DNA from: Gracilaria domingensis
Lineage: Eukaryota; Rhodophyta; Florideophyceae; Gracilariales; Gracilariaceae
NCBI GenBank assembly: GCA_022539475.1
Contig: VCMS01000037.1
Coordinates: 278,364 to 342,363 of the forward strand
Length of the DNA stretch: 64,000 bases
Direction of reading: 5' to 3'
The notes under the pieces were generated by a model that was not told the DNA's origin, searched no databases, and saw only the letters and a program-made list of their open reading frames with translations. Shown here in pieces: positions 9,280 to 20,225 of this stretch. Made by a program: the position numbers and the translations under genes. The stretch's first letter is position 1, and each line of letters opens with the position of its first letter.

Positions 9280-10493
9280 TCCCTACAATACAATCTCCTT
9301 GACGAGATGAAGAGATAGATATAAAACGTGGCGCCACTTTCCAACAGCAACAGCAGCAATGTTTGGTTTGCCCACTCTGGCTTCAATAAAATGAACCCAT
9401 CCTTCGTGTTTAGGTAACCGAGTTCCATTACACTCGACCTCCAAAAAGCCCGCAAGGCCTAGCAAAGACACACTATGACCTTGATCATACGCTTACGGGC
9501 TCTAAAGATTCAGAAACGTCGCGATATGGCCAAGTGGCGGTGCCAATTGACGAAAAAACTGTGGCCATGATTCAGTAATTCTTTTCACTTCTGTTGCGAA
9601 TCATAGCCAAATACACTGCACCAAGGACAACAACCATCTATGAACTTCAATGTATGCTCGATGGCAAAGACCATACGGCCAAAAACCGTCAAACGCACAA
9701 TTTATCGCCATCTGGAGCAGACAATTAGCTTGTGTAGACAAAACATGAAGAAAACATAATTGCTCCGGGCAAACTTGAGGGTGCAGAACGTCATTTTGCA
9801 GCAGATAAAAACGCTTTTTGACATGCAATTGCATCCAGAAGTAGACAAAAAGCAAGCAGACGTAACAGAACCTCCCTCTGTACAGTTGAATTGCGGTGCT
9901 CTTGCCGACCACAAAGTGGTTTCAAGACAGGGAGGCCAAATATAAAGAGAAGCCTGATAAGCAACAAAACGCCAAAAATGTTGCACCGGCCAAGCAGCAC
10001 AAGCATAGTGAAAAAGAAACAGAGCGGTTGGAGGCAACAAGAAGGAATGCTGCGCTTTGTGAGCAACGAAAAAAGCAGAAAGAACGACAGCAGCTGCAAG
10101 ATTGTATATTCTAAACATGGGCTTGAGCGCAGAGGCGAATGCCTGGAGAGAGCGCCGGGCGGCGTCTAGTAATGGTGCTAATCGCTAGGACGGCATCATT
10201 AATATGATTGGAGAGCTTATATGCGGAGTTGTTAGCGATTCGGTGAGGTTAAGAGCCTGTCGAAAATTGACCCGGTTCGTCCTTGTGAAGGGTCGACCAA
10301 TGGAAGGCAGATTTGTCGAGATGTTGGTCGGCCCAAGAACCGCCTGTCGCAGCGTAGATGTTCTCCGAATGGAAGAAACCCCGCTGAATCGATTGCGCGC
10401 ACTTTGAAAGCCCAAAAACGAGCGGTTTCGAAGTTATTTAAAATATTGTCCAATGTTGTCCAAATTTGACCTCTTTTGAAAGGTACCCATATT
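9280..10493. other. Intergenic, present only beside copy A
   Basis: No supported gene. Between about 9900 and 10114 a plus-strand frame is rich in K/E/Q and resembles the charged tail of a decayed transposase, with stops and frame changes upstream, but no family can be named. This stretch has no counterpart beside copy B. Confidence 0.5.
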
Positions 10494-10988
10494 AGTATGA
10501 TACTGCAGTTCTCTCTCTCTCTCTCTCTAAGAAGGCATTAGATATCTTGGGTGTTTCCAACCGCGGGCGTTTACTACCAACATATCGCCGGTAACTGTTC
10601 TAACTCTGCGTTTGATGCAATCTTTGAGTTCTCCCAAGACAAACATTCAGAGGTATTATGGGTGGTTGGGTCTCGAGCAACTCCAGGCGAAGAAGCGTAA
10701 TCAGCTTCACCGTCTCGATAAACAGAGAGAGAGAGAAACATCTTGCACGAGTACATAGGTCTTTTGTTTCTTCGGCAGGTTCACTGTCATTTTGCAGAAG
10801 AAGAAGAAGAAGTCGCTTGGAAACCGTCCATCTTATTGCGCGGGCCTAACTTAAGGGTGCGACAATGACTACAACCAGCACAGTAGCCCTTTCAACGCGC
10901 TCGCGCAATCGCTTCGGGGTAGATCACCTGACCCCCATCTGAGCGACTCCTTCTTTAATGCGGACAACATCCTCTAATTCCTAGGATG

Positions 10989-10995
10989 TATAAAA
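10989..10995 (+). promoter_or_regulatory. Putative TATA box of channel gene A
   Basis: TATAAAA, about 330 bp before the chosen ATG and conserved in copy B at 18277-18283. Confidence 0.4.
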
Positions 10996-11319
10996 CTATC
11001 ATTACAGAAAGTTTTCTCGCACCAGAAAGGCCAACAATCTATGTGGATGTTGTGCAATCCGTCGCACCCAGCGCACCCCTCGCCATTTGGGCCGTCTGCT
11101 TTCCCAGCCTTAGCTCAGCTTTGACCCTGCTGCCTGCTTGCTCGCTTTCGTCGTTTTCGCGCATTCGTTTCCGTTGCTTCCATGCTCCGCATAGCTCGCA
11201 GAGGACCACTCTGTTGTTCACTTCCGGGCTTCCTGCTCCATATCTGCAGCGCTTATAACGGGTTACCCCAACTTGTCCTGCTCGCTTCTCTGATAACTTA
11301 TCGATGCAGTTGTTGTCGC

Positions 11320-12907
11320 ATGATACTAATGGTGCTATTCCTCACCGTCGCGGTGGTACTAGCGCTGGCTGAAGCCGGCGACCAGTTGCCTGCATCTGGG
11401 AGTTTTAACTGTACCAATCATAATCGTAGCGCCTCCCAAAACAACGGCACAGGTTGCCTGGCATACTTCCGGTCGAACCCCAGTCTGTATGAGCGCTGTA
11501 GAGACTCTTCCAACCTGACATGCTACATCTTTTTGCAAGAACCCCCGTTCATAATCTTTGAGAAAAAATACTTCAATGCGTCCGATGACGCTTTCATACT
11601 CCAAAAGCCATTCAAATGTGATCAATTCGAACAGGGCAAAGTCGGTGGCATTGCATTCGAGTTGCACAACCTCACCTCTTCCCGCGATGACTGGTGTATG
11701 TGGGGCGGACATGCAGAACATTGCACCTTCAACCAGTTGGTCGATTTCACAGACATTTGGGCTGACGAAGGCTATCGTTTCGCTATAACCGGTCTATTGC
11801 TCGATTTACCGCAGCGTCAGTGTCGCCACCACCCCTCCGCCCCCGTTGTCGACAGTGAGATGATAATCATCGGGAAAACGGATCCTAACTTTCGCAGTTC
11901 ACGAGGACCATTTGACCAACTGATACGCCCATTTGAAACGGGAGCATGGGCTCTTTTCATCGGTTTGGTTCTCTTTGCCTTCGCCATGTCTCTAGTAATG
12001 GCCTTGCGTTTTCACTGGTCAGCAAAGCGAAGTTTAGTATCGGCGTGCTTTATCTTTGCCGGTAATTGGGAAGAGATCATGGACGATGAAGATGGTTCGC
12101 AGGCGGGTAGCATTGACAGCGATATTCGTGTGAATATTGCTAAAAAGTATGCACTCGCATCTCTTTTGTTTCGTATTGCGCTAGTGGCGCTGGTCGCCAT
12201 TTTTGCCTTGTTCTATGAGGTAGCTGTTGTTGATGTTTTGTTTCAGGCACAGAGTCAGTCTCTCTCGAAGCCGGTAACTGAGCTAACTCGCGAACAGCTC
12301 AAAGAGTTCGCGGTGCTCGATAATTCCGCTCTTGAGGATGTGTGGACTGAAATAGGTAAGTTTTCTTTCCATGCCTTTTGCGCACATATACTGGAAGATA
12401 GCAGCAGGATTGACGTTTTTCTGTACGTTTCTTTTTTCGTCTTGCTCACCGCTAGTTCGAGACGGCAAAGAGGACTGGCCAGAAGGTATTCCGTGGAAGC
12501 AATGTCGAACTGCCACCGAATGCATTGAAGATGTTAAAAACAAATCAAGTGATGCGGAATTCATGGTGACATTTGAGATTGTGGGAAAATATCTCAGTCA
12601 GAACTCAAGTTTCGGCGAATTAGCCGTTCATGAAACACGTGATGTGCTATATCAGTTTAATGGAGGGTGGTTGTACAACATGGCTGTGAATGAGGAGCGC
12701 CGTTTGAAGATAGACCGCGAGCTGGTGGGATTACGCATCAAAGGAGGCATAGAGAAACTAGTGGATGAAGCTCTGAAGGAGGACTCCAAGAAGACGATGA
12801 ACATCAGAACAATGACGATCTTGATCCCTTGCCTGATATTCGTAATCCCACCACTAATTGGGTCGATTATGGTCATGGTATTTTGGAAGACATCGCGCAA
12901 ATCCTGA
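11320..12907 (+). CDS. Ionotropic-glutamate-receptor-like ligand-gated channel, copy A
   Basis: Two exons, 11320-12355 and 12456-12907, give 495 residues. The intron is GTAAGT...GCTAG, 100 nt, and rejoins the frame exactly. An in-frame ATG at 11182 would add 46 residues, but the ATG at 11320 starts a clean signal peptide (residues 1-19). A Cys-rich extracellular lobe follows, then M1 (about 208-230), a re-entrant pore-loop candidate (238-250), M3 (about 283-306), the second ligand lobe after a KPVTEL stretch, and a final membrane segment (about 466-488). Order lobe1-M1-P-M3-lobe2-M4 is that of iGluR-type channels. The SYTANLAAF-type M3 signature is not conserved, so gating and ligand cannot be inferred. 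A solute-binding-protein/channel relative is the main alternative. Confidence 0.65.
12356..12455 (+). other. Intron of channel gene A, 100 nt
   Basis: Donor GTAAGT, acceptor GCTAG. It splits a GTT codon after its first base. Length and splice sites are the same in copy B, and the first 71 nt are identical. Confidence 0.85.
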
Positions 12908-13457
12908 CAACACAAATCAAATTACCCAAGAAGTTGCAGTGAGAGTGTTTAGTAGAGCCGCAATTTCTCCCAGATCACTTGAACACTGGTTTCGATGGTT
13001 GTAAGGCAGGGAGTTTCAATCCAATGCGCGGCAATAGTTCCCGTTTGAATCTACTAGCTTTGAGCAGACGGGAGGGGTCCTGTGTCAGTGCGATTCCTCT
13101 CCCTGCATCGAGTGGCGTCTACCGCGATTCCTACAGATGGCTTGCGTCCGTTGACAGCAGGCCGAGATATCGTCTGATTGTGTTGGGTAGTAAAGATAAC
13201 TTTGTCATTCCTCTCGTATTTGTACGTGACGCCATAATACAGTACAAAAGATCAGCAAGGCAGACTAGTCACCTCGAGGTGTCCAAAAGCTGTGGGTTCG
13301 ACGAAGACAATCAAAATAGGAGTTGATTTCATGTCTGTGGATGCGGATCGAGACTCAAGGTGTCAGGCGTTAGTTTAGACCACTGTGGTGTCACATTGTA
13401 ATCGACTCACAAGTCAAAACTGGATTTCTTATACAGGAGATGTGACTTTTTCCGCCT
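12908..13457 (+). other. 3' flank of channel gene A, probable UTR
   Basis: Conserved with copy B, but the only long ORF here (12979-13326) is broken by a frame change in copy B, so it is not treated as coding. Confidence 0.6.
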
Positions 13458-13468
13458 GCGAAGATACT

Positions 13469-13673
13469 TTGTCTTTATTGGAGACACGTTACGCTTATTT
13501 TCTCGTATCGTGTGGGGATTTGCTAAACACCCCAGACAGCCTCTAAACGCCTTCCTAAAAAGGTAGGCACCGACTACAGAACTATAGCCGTGTTGCGCAC
13601 ACTGAGCTACTACGTAATTAATCTATGCGGACGTTAGATCTCTAAGGTGTTCCCGGTCTGCGTGAGGATACGC
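13469..13673 (-). mobile_element. Short (~205 bp) insertion with 11-bp target-site duplication, possible SINE
   Basis: The 11-mer GCGAAGATACT occurs at 13458-13468 and 13674-13684. Copy B has a single diverged version of this site with nothing inserted (about 20776-20790). On the minus strand the insert contains a tRNA A-box-like TAGCTCAGTGTGCGC (about 13594-13608) and ends with CAATAAAGACAA at the site. The long direct repeat and one-sided tail fit retroposition. The A-box-like element is about 65 nt from the 5' end, which is unusual for a tRNA-derived SINE. Confidence 0.65.
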
Positions 13674-14133
13674 GCGAAGATACTCTGAGTACAAGCGAGG
13701 GATTGACTGCAGAAGAAAGCGTGTACAGAGTACCACGGATACTGGCATTGGGGAGAGTCGAAGAAATCCTTTGCAATATAATCCAGATATGCGAAAAGGG
13801 CCGCATGATAACATTGTGTGCTTACTTTCGTTATTCGGCGAAGACAGACACAATGGCACTGATGGACAGTCTCGACGAATGGGGACGAGGGGCTGCTTCT
13901 CGTCCTCCGAGGAAGAAGGGGATTGTCACAGCTGTGAGAGGGTTTCACAGCTGTGACAGATCAATCGATCGGGTTGCCGCCGTATCGGCGACAACTCGAT
14001 CGATTCATCTGAACGGAACTCATGTTTTCGAGGCGCTTTCATTGATCTGTGAAAGGCGCCGAAGAAGGCTCATGAATTGCCTGTAATAAAAGATCTCGAT
14101 TTTGAATGGGTTTCCATTCAATTTGATTTTGAG

Positions 14134-14188
14134 CTGTCATACAGTCTTCAGACAGGCAATAGTTGCCTGTCTGAAGACTGTATGACAG
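14134..14188. repeat. Perfect 26-bp inverted repeat with 3-nt loop
   Basis: Arms 14134-14159 and 14163-14188, spacer TAG. It lies where copy A diverges from copy B, next to the DNA transposon. Copy B has a scrambled relative at about 21244-21300. Confidence 0.9.
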
Positions 14189-16525
14189 TACAGGGGTACA
14201 TCTGAGACTCCCAGGTTAGAAAGATAGAGGGCTAGCCCTCCTCGCCGGCCCAATCTGATACACATAACGACAGTACAGAAACATTCATTTACGTAGCCTA
14301 TTTGCGCGATATTGTTGCCCAAATGAGCACACCTTGTTGTCAATTTGAACCGGCCGGTGCAATTTGAATCAGCGGCTGGCACTATTGTTTCCTCTCCCGC
14401 TGTTCTCCGAGAGAGAAACCAACGCTTCAGCCGCTGTCCTATTGCAGTCAATTGTCTGCAAAACGGTTAAAGCCACTTCACGACGACGATAAGGAATTGG
14501 CCACTGCGCAATTGGTAGGTCATCCAAACTACGGCTCTTGCGGTTCTTTGGTAATGATACAGAGTTTTGACTCGTTTGTGCACCAATGTTTTCCTTATCA
14601 GCCGATCCATCATCAACCTTAGAGCCTTTGCCCCCACTCACACGCTTCTTTGAAGGCTTACTGGCCTTCATCGCAGCACGTTTTGCTTTCATCTTCTCGA
14701 CAGTTAACAATTCAGCTTCATTACCTGCCCCAATCATTTTTTTCGGCTCTTGTAAGGCGGTCGCTTTCTTCGACGGGCCAACACCGTTCCACAACAACTG
14801 CTCCACAACATATCTATTACGCATCAAAATAGCAATTTCCGCCAACGCAAAGGATGGTCTACTGCCTGTTGATGTCATGGCATGAATTTAAGACATCAAG
14901 GTTCTCTTGGCACGCTGGTTCTGAAATGCTGACACAGAATGTAGATTAAATGTGTCATGATGAATCATACAGCCACTTTGCAACATTCGGTGTGCAACAC
15001 CCTCTCCATCTGACGGAGAAAACGGCTTCATAAAGCGATAGTCCATTGGCCATAGCCGGGCCCCCCTAAACGCTTTCTTTACAACCGCCGGGGTTATCGC
15101 GTGGAATCCGGCTACGGCCATCTTGATCTTCAGAGCAACGTTAGAATGAGATATATGACACTGACGCATGAGATCATCTCGAGTTTTCCTAATAGTAACT
15201 TGGAATGCCTTGTTCACTGCCTTGTCACATGGCTGTAAAAAGTGGGTAGTGTTCGCCGGTAGCTTGACTACGAACACGTTAGCAAGCAACCTCACAAACT
15301 TCAAGCCATCCTATGCCGTCCCGAGAACTATGACCGTCCAGCATCAATAGAACGGGTTTCTCCTGTGGGACGATAGTTCGAATGTAGTCGTTGATATGTT
15401 TCACTACAAGTTTCATGTTTTCCTTTTCAACGGAGCCATTAGCACTCATCAGTAAACATGTATCACCTGGGCACCAATCTTTTTTCGTCAGCCAGTGTGG
15501 CCTTCCGTCTGACTCCTGAAAGTCTTTGCGGTGCAATGGAGCCAGCCAGTGGGACATTTTACGCTTTCCAGCTATGATAAGTAGCAAGGGTGCGACGTGA
15601 CCTGCAGCTGACACAGCAATTCCTGCTGTAACATGTTTCCCATTCTCTTTCATTGCCAGTCTCGTGCCCCCTCGGTTACTGTCGGCTGGACAGAAGCACT
15701 TCACCCGCCTGCCAAACTCAGGCATTACGCTGGTTTCGTCATAGTTCCAAACGCGGTTAGGATCGCTCAAAATGCCGGGATGCTTTTCACCAAGCTGCTC
15801 CAAAACTTCTTTCAGAGTCTTTACATGGCTGTATGACTGCGCAGCCAAACGTGCGGCTGTCATGTTCTCCGCATTTCGAAATGTCAACTGTCTATGTAGT
15901 GCACGGAAACGGCGCAAAGTATCATGGGAAGGTAGTTTGTTCTTGAATCCATCTCGGTTGTCTTCTGTGACACGGCTGACTAACAATCTCATTTGTTCGT
16001 AGTCGATTGCGAACCCTCTGCGAGCAGCTTCGAATGCGCGGTTAACAAGGAGCAACTGCTCCGGCATTTCGACGACAAATCTTCTTCCAGCGTGGTGGTT
16101 TATAGGATCTAGAAGCTTTTGAAGCTCGCTGTCGTTCTTTTTGAGTAGCGCTGCTCGAATCCTCTGAACCGTCGCAAAGGAAACGTCCGTCTCCGTCGCT
16201 GTCTTTCGAAGAGAGATACCGGTACGCAAAAGCTCCAGTGCTGCCTTACGTCGCATGTTTTCACTTTCACGTGCTTTTCTTTGTCTTTTGTAGTGTGCGG
16301 ACATTGTCCGCATTGACTTCGGCATTCTTGGCAATGAGACCAAGTAAGACTGTCATCGTGAGGCGGGGGAGTTGCGTGCTGAAGAAGAGTGTCAAAGCCG
16401 AACGGCAGCAAGGATAGCAACATCAATTCAACTTGTTTTCTTCGGAGGGGCGGAGAAAATCGCCGTATCAAATTGCGCCGTGTATATATTTGAGCCTTTG
16501 AGAAGGTTAACCCTTACCCCCTTTA
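14189..16525 (-). mobile_element. Pogo/Tigger-like DNA transposon inserted in copy A (ends approximate)
   Basis: Copy B homology stops at about 14188 and resumes at about 16525, and the intervening 2.3 kb encodes a DDE transposase on the minus strand. I could not identify convincing terminal inverted repeats by eye, so the ends come from the comparison of duplicate copies. Confidence 0.7.
14369..16325 (-). pseudogene. Pogo/CENP-B-like DDE transposase, frameshifted
   Basis: It starts with the ATG at 16325. An N-terminal helix-turn-helix (about residues 20-50) binds transposon ends in this family. The DDE catalytic core follows: the first Asp in a WNYDETS motif, the second in MLDGHSS, and the third in a QPCDKAVNKAF segment. 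The second and third lie in different frames. Near 15285-15300 a TGCT unit is repeated in tandem, and this 4-bp gain shifts the frame just after the MLDGHSS strand. The second frame runs to TAA at 14888-14890 and stays open beyond it to 14369 as a K/S-rich tail, so that stop may be a second lesion or the natural end. The protein is therefore not made intact from this copy. Confidence 0.75.
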
Positions 16526-17036
16526 TTGGGCTGAGAAGAACACCTCATGTCCCATGTGAATAGTGGCTTATTCCTTTTGTACTGTTAAAGGCGTAGGATC
16601 TGATATAATTGCCACCACCTGCCTGTCAAGGCACAATTCAGAACCAATTGGTTTCCTCTACTAGGAAGAGCCTCTTTCAGGGAAGACCAATAGAGCTTAA
16701 CTTAGTCGTTTTATCAGACTGGACGGAGAAACTTCCATTGAAAATTTTCCATAATTCAGAGCTATTCTCTCAGAATGCGCGCATTCCTCGCGCTCAAGTC
16801 AAACTGTTGTGGTCGTTGAGGTCGTTGAGAAACTCGAAAAATATCTGTTCTTATGCCATAAAAAAAGGCATCATTCATTATGCCCATGCAAATATTCTCT
16901 CTATTTATGTGGTTCTACTAGATACAACGCTATTTGAACTCCACGCCAGTGGATTTCCTGAAGTACCGGTACCACCAGTCTCTTTTGACCCGTGTGAACC
17001 TATAGAATAAATTGCGTTCATAATCATCAATGGAGA
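16526..17036. other. Resumed duplication copy A tail, then unique sequence
   Basis: About 16526-16845 matches 21330-21662. No credible gene. Confidence 0.6.
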
Positions 17037-17518
17037 TTGGATTTGCTGATTGATGATATTCGGTTTCATAGTAAGCCTGTGGGTCTAGATGTTACTGTGG
17101 TTAGTCCCAGCACCTCGATTTATACCACAGTAGCGTCCCAAATCGCAGGAGGTGCCGCGAGTAAGGCGGAAGCTGCAAAGACGAGAAAGTACGGCAGTAT
17201 CTGCACAACTGACAACGTGCACTTTGTGCCCATTGGCTTTGACGTTCATGGCGGAGCGGGATCCTCGGCGAAAGACTTCTGTCGTAGGCTAGCTGAATAT
17301 ACCAGTGGCATCCGGGGCTCAAACCCCATCACGGAGTACTACAAACTGATGTTGCGCCTTGAGAGAACGGTTCTACACTGTAGAATCTACAGCTCACAGC
17401 GATAGCTGTCAACCGTCGGCGCCTTGCTCTCCCACAGGGTGCAAACGCGGCCCTGCTGTGACAGCGCCGATTTGAATTCCAACAAATAAAGGCCTCATTC
17501 ATTCATTCATCATCATCA
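17037..17518 (+). mobile_element. 3' end of a non-LTR retroelement, truncated
   Basis: An open frame at 17037-17405 (no ATG at its 5' end) resembles the C-terminal segment of R2-like/LINE polyproteins: a hydrophobic DVTVVSP strand with acidic residue, an alternating A/K helix, a KYGSICTT turn and an F-x-P-IGFDVHGG strand, as in their restriction-like endonuclease tails. It is followed by a short 3' UTR with a hairpin, AATAAA and a simple ATTC/ATC repeat tail (about 17493-17518), typical of such elements. Upstream sequence is unrelated, which fits 5' truncation during insertion. Confidence 0.5.
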
Positions 17519-17766
17519 AGACCTATCGACCTACACTACCTCTTCATCGCAGCCACTGACCACCATTCAGTACACGCACCTTTGTACCCATAATAATGGA
17601 TTATTAGGGGATTTGACCCCAACCTCTTGGCGGGCGTGGGGTCTTTTAGGGGTTGCCTTTTCTATTGGGTGTTGGTAGATTTTTAGGGGTCAGGGGTCAC
17701 AAAACTGGCTTGTATTACAAATCGCGTAGACTACATGCAGATTTTTAGGGGTCACTTTTCGCGTAA
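17519..17766. other. Spacer left of duplication copy B
   Basis: About 17533-17590 matches about 9058-9131. The rest has repeated TTTTTAGGGGTCA-like words and no gene. Confidence 0.6.
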
Positions 17767-18276
17767 TAGTATGATACTGCAGTTCTCTCTCTCTAGTGGC
17801 CCTCTCTCTCTAAGAAAGTATTAGATATCTTGAGTGTTTCCAACCGCGGGCGCTTGCTACCAACATATCGCCGGTAACTGTTCTAACTCTGCGTTTGATG
17901 CAATCTTTGAGTTCTCCCAAGATAGACATTCAGAGGTATTTTGGGTGGTTGGGTCTCGAGCAAGTCCACGCGAAGAAGCGTAATCAGCTTCACCGTCTCG
18001 ATAAACAGAGAGAGAGAAGCATTTCTTGCACGAGTACATAGGTCTTTTGTTTCTTCGCAGGTTCACTGTCATTTTGCAGAAGAAGAAGAAGAAATCGCTT
18101 GGAAACCGTCCATCTTATTGCGCGGGCCTAACTTAAGGGTGCGACAATGACTACAACCAGCACAGTAGCCCTTTCAACGTGCTCGCGCAATCGCTTTGGG
18201 GTAGATCGCCTAACCCCCATCTGAGAGACTCCTTCTTCTTCTTTAATGCGGACAACATCCTCTAATTCCTAGGATG

Positions 18277-18283
18277 TATAAAA
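18277..18283 (+). promoter_or_regulatory. Putative TATA box of channel gene B
   Basis: TATAAAA at the same relative place as 10989-10995 in copy A. Confidence 0.4.
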
Positions 18284-18607
18284 CTATCATTACAGAAAGT
18301 TTTCTCTCATCAGAAAGGCCAACAATCTATGTGGATGTTGTGCAATCCGTCGCACCCAGCGCACCCCTCGCCATTTGGGCCGTCTGCTTTCCCAGCCTTA
18401 GCTCAGCTTTGACCCTGCAGCCTGCTTGCTCGCTTTCGTCGTTTTCGCGCATTCGTTTCCGTTGCTTCCATGCTCCGCATAGCTCGCATAGGACCACTCT
18501 GTTGTTCACTTCCGGGCTTCCTGCTCCATATCTGCAGCGCTTATAACGGGTTACCCCAACTTGTCCTGCTCGCTTCACTGATAACTTATCGATGCAGTTG
18601 TTGTCGC

Positions 18608-20225
18608 ATGATACTAATGGTGCTATTCCTCACCGTCGCGGTGGTACTAGCGCTGGCTGAAGCCGTCGACCAGTCACCTGCATCTGGGAGATTTGACTGT
18701 GACCTTCATAATCGTAGCGCCTCCCAAGACAACGGCAGAGGTTGCCTGGCATACTTCCGGTCGAACCCCAGTCTGTATGAGCGCTGTAGAGACTCTTCCA
18801 ACCTGACCTGCTACATCTTTTTGCAAGAACCCCCGTTCATAACCTTTGAGAAAAAATACTTCGATGATTCCAATGAAGCTTTCATACTCCAAAAGCCATT
18901 CAAATGTGGTCAATTCGAACAGCATTTGGGCGAAGTCGGTGGCATAAGCGGCATTGCATTCCGGTTGCACAACCTCACCTCTTCCGCCGATGACTGGTGT
19001 ATGTGGGGCGGACATGCAAAACATTGCACCTTCAACCAGTTGGTCGATTTCACAGACATTTGGGCTGACGAAGGCTATCGTTTCGCTATAACCGGTCTAT
19101 TGCTCGATTTACCGCAGCGTCAGTGTCGCCACCACCCCTCCGCCCCCGTTGTCGACAGTGAGATGATAATCATCGGGAAAACGGATCCTAACTTTCGCAG
19201 TTCACGAGGACCATTTGACCAACTGATACGCCCATTTGAAACGGGAGCATGGGCTCTTTTCATCGGTTTGGTTCTCTTTGCCTTCGCCATGTCTCTAGTA
19301 ATGGCCTTGCGTTTTCACTGGTCAGCAAAGCGAAGTTTAGTATCGGCGTGCTTTATCTTTGCCGGTAATTGGGAAGAGATCATGGACGATGAAGATGGTT
19401 CGCAGGCGGGTAGCATTGACAGCGATATTCGTGTGAATATTGCTAAAAAGTATGCACTCGCATCTCTTTTGTTTCGTATTGCGCTAGTGGCGCTGGTCGC
19501 CATTTTTGCCTTGTTCTATGAGGTAGCTGTTGTTGATGTTTTGTTTCAGGCACAGAGTCAGTCTCTCTCGAAGCCGGTAACTGAGCTAACTCGCGAACAG
19601 CTCAAAGAGTTCGCGGTGCTCGATAATTCCGCTCTTGAGGATGTGTGGACTGAAATAGGTAAGTTTTCTTTCCATGCCTTTTGCGCACATATACTGGAAG
19701 ATAGCAGCAGGATTGACGTTTTTCTGTACCTTTCTTTTTTCGTCTTGCTCACCGCTAGTTCGAGACGACAAAGAGGACTGGAAAGAAGATATTCCCTGGA
19801 AGCAATGTCCAACTGCCACCGAATGCATTGAAGATGTTAAAAACAAATCAAAGCCGGCGGAATTCATGGTGACATTTGAGATTGTGGGAAAATATCTCTT
19901 GAGTGAGAACTCAAATTGCAGCGAATTAGCCGTTCATGAAACAGGTGATGTGCTATATCAGTTTAATGGAGGGTGGTTGTACAACATGGCTGTGAATGAG
20001 GAGCGCCGTCTGAAGATAGACCGTGAGCTGGTGGGATTACGCATCGAGGAGGAAACAAAGAAACAAGTGGATGAAGCTCTGGATGCATACACATGTGGGG
20101 ACTCTAACACGGCGAAGAACATCGGAACAATGACAATCTTGATCCCTTGCCTGATATTCGTAATCCCACCACTAATTGGGTCGATTGTGGTCATGGTAGT
20201 TTGGAAGACATCGCGCAAATCCTGA
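18608..20225 (+). CDS. Ionotropic-glutamate-receptor-like ligand-gated channel, copy B
   Basis: Exons 18608-19658 and 19759-20225 give 505 residues, with the same start choice, signal peptide and membrane layout as copy A. It differs from A mainly in the extracellular lobes. Lobe 1 has in-frame insertions (an extra EQHLG-like and ISG stretch) and substitutions. Lobe 2 has a longer loop containing a Cys (AYTCGDSNTA region) before the last membrane segment. The pore region is identical in protein and DNA. This pattern suggests the two genes make channels with the same pore but different ligand-binding surfaces, or partner subunits. Ligand unknown. Confidence 0.65.
19659..19758 (+). other. Intron of channel gene B, 100 nt
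   Basis: Same donor, acceptor, length and phase as in copy A. Confidence 0.85.

Larger units (their letters stand above)
10494..14133. repeat. Segmental duplication, copy A main block
   Basis: Matches 17767-21230 over the 5' flank, the channel gene and the 3' flank, with scattered substitutions and small indels. Homology resumes after the DNA transposon at about 16525 and runs to about 16845 (partner about 21330-21662). The 5' edge carries a CT-dinucleotide run at about 10508-10528. Confidence 0.9.

Noticed and set aside
9702-10118. 138-codon minus-strand ORF
   Set aside because: Cys/Phe/Leu-rich with no motif. The opposite strand has a more protein-like charged frame, which itself is too broken to call.
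12979-13326. 115-codon ORF after channel gene A
   Set aside because: The same segment in copy B is frame-shifted and stops early, so it is not maintained as coding.
13590-13615. tRNA-like A-box sequence on the minus strand
   Set aside because: No cloverleaf could be built around it; kept only as a hint that the insert is SINE-like.
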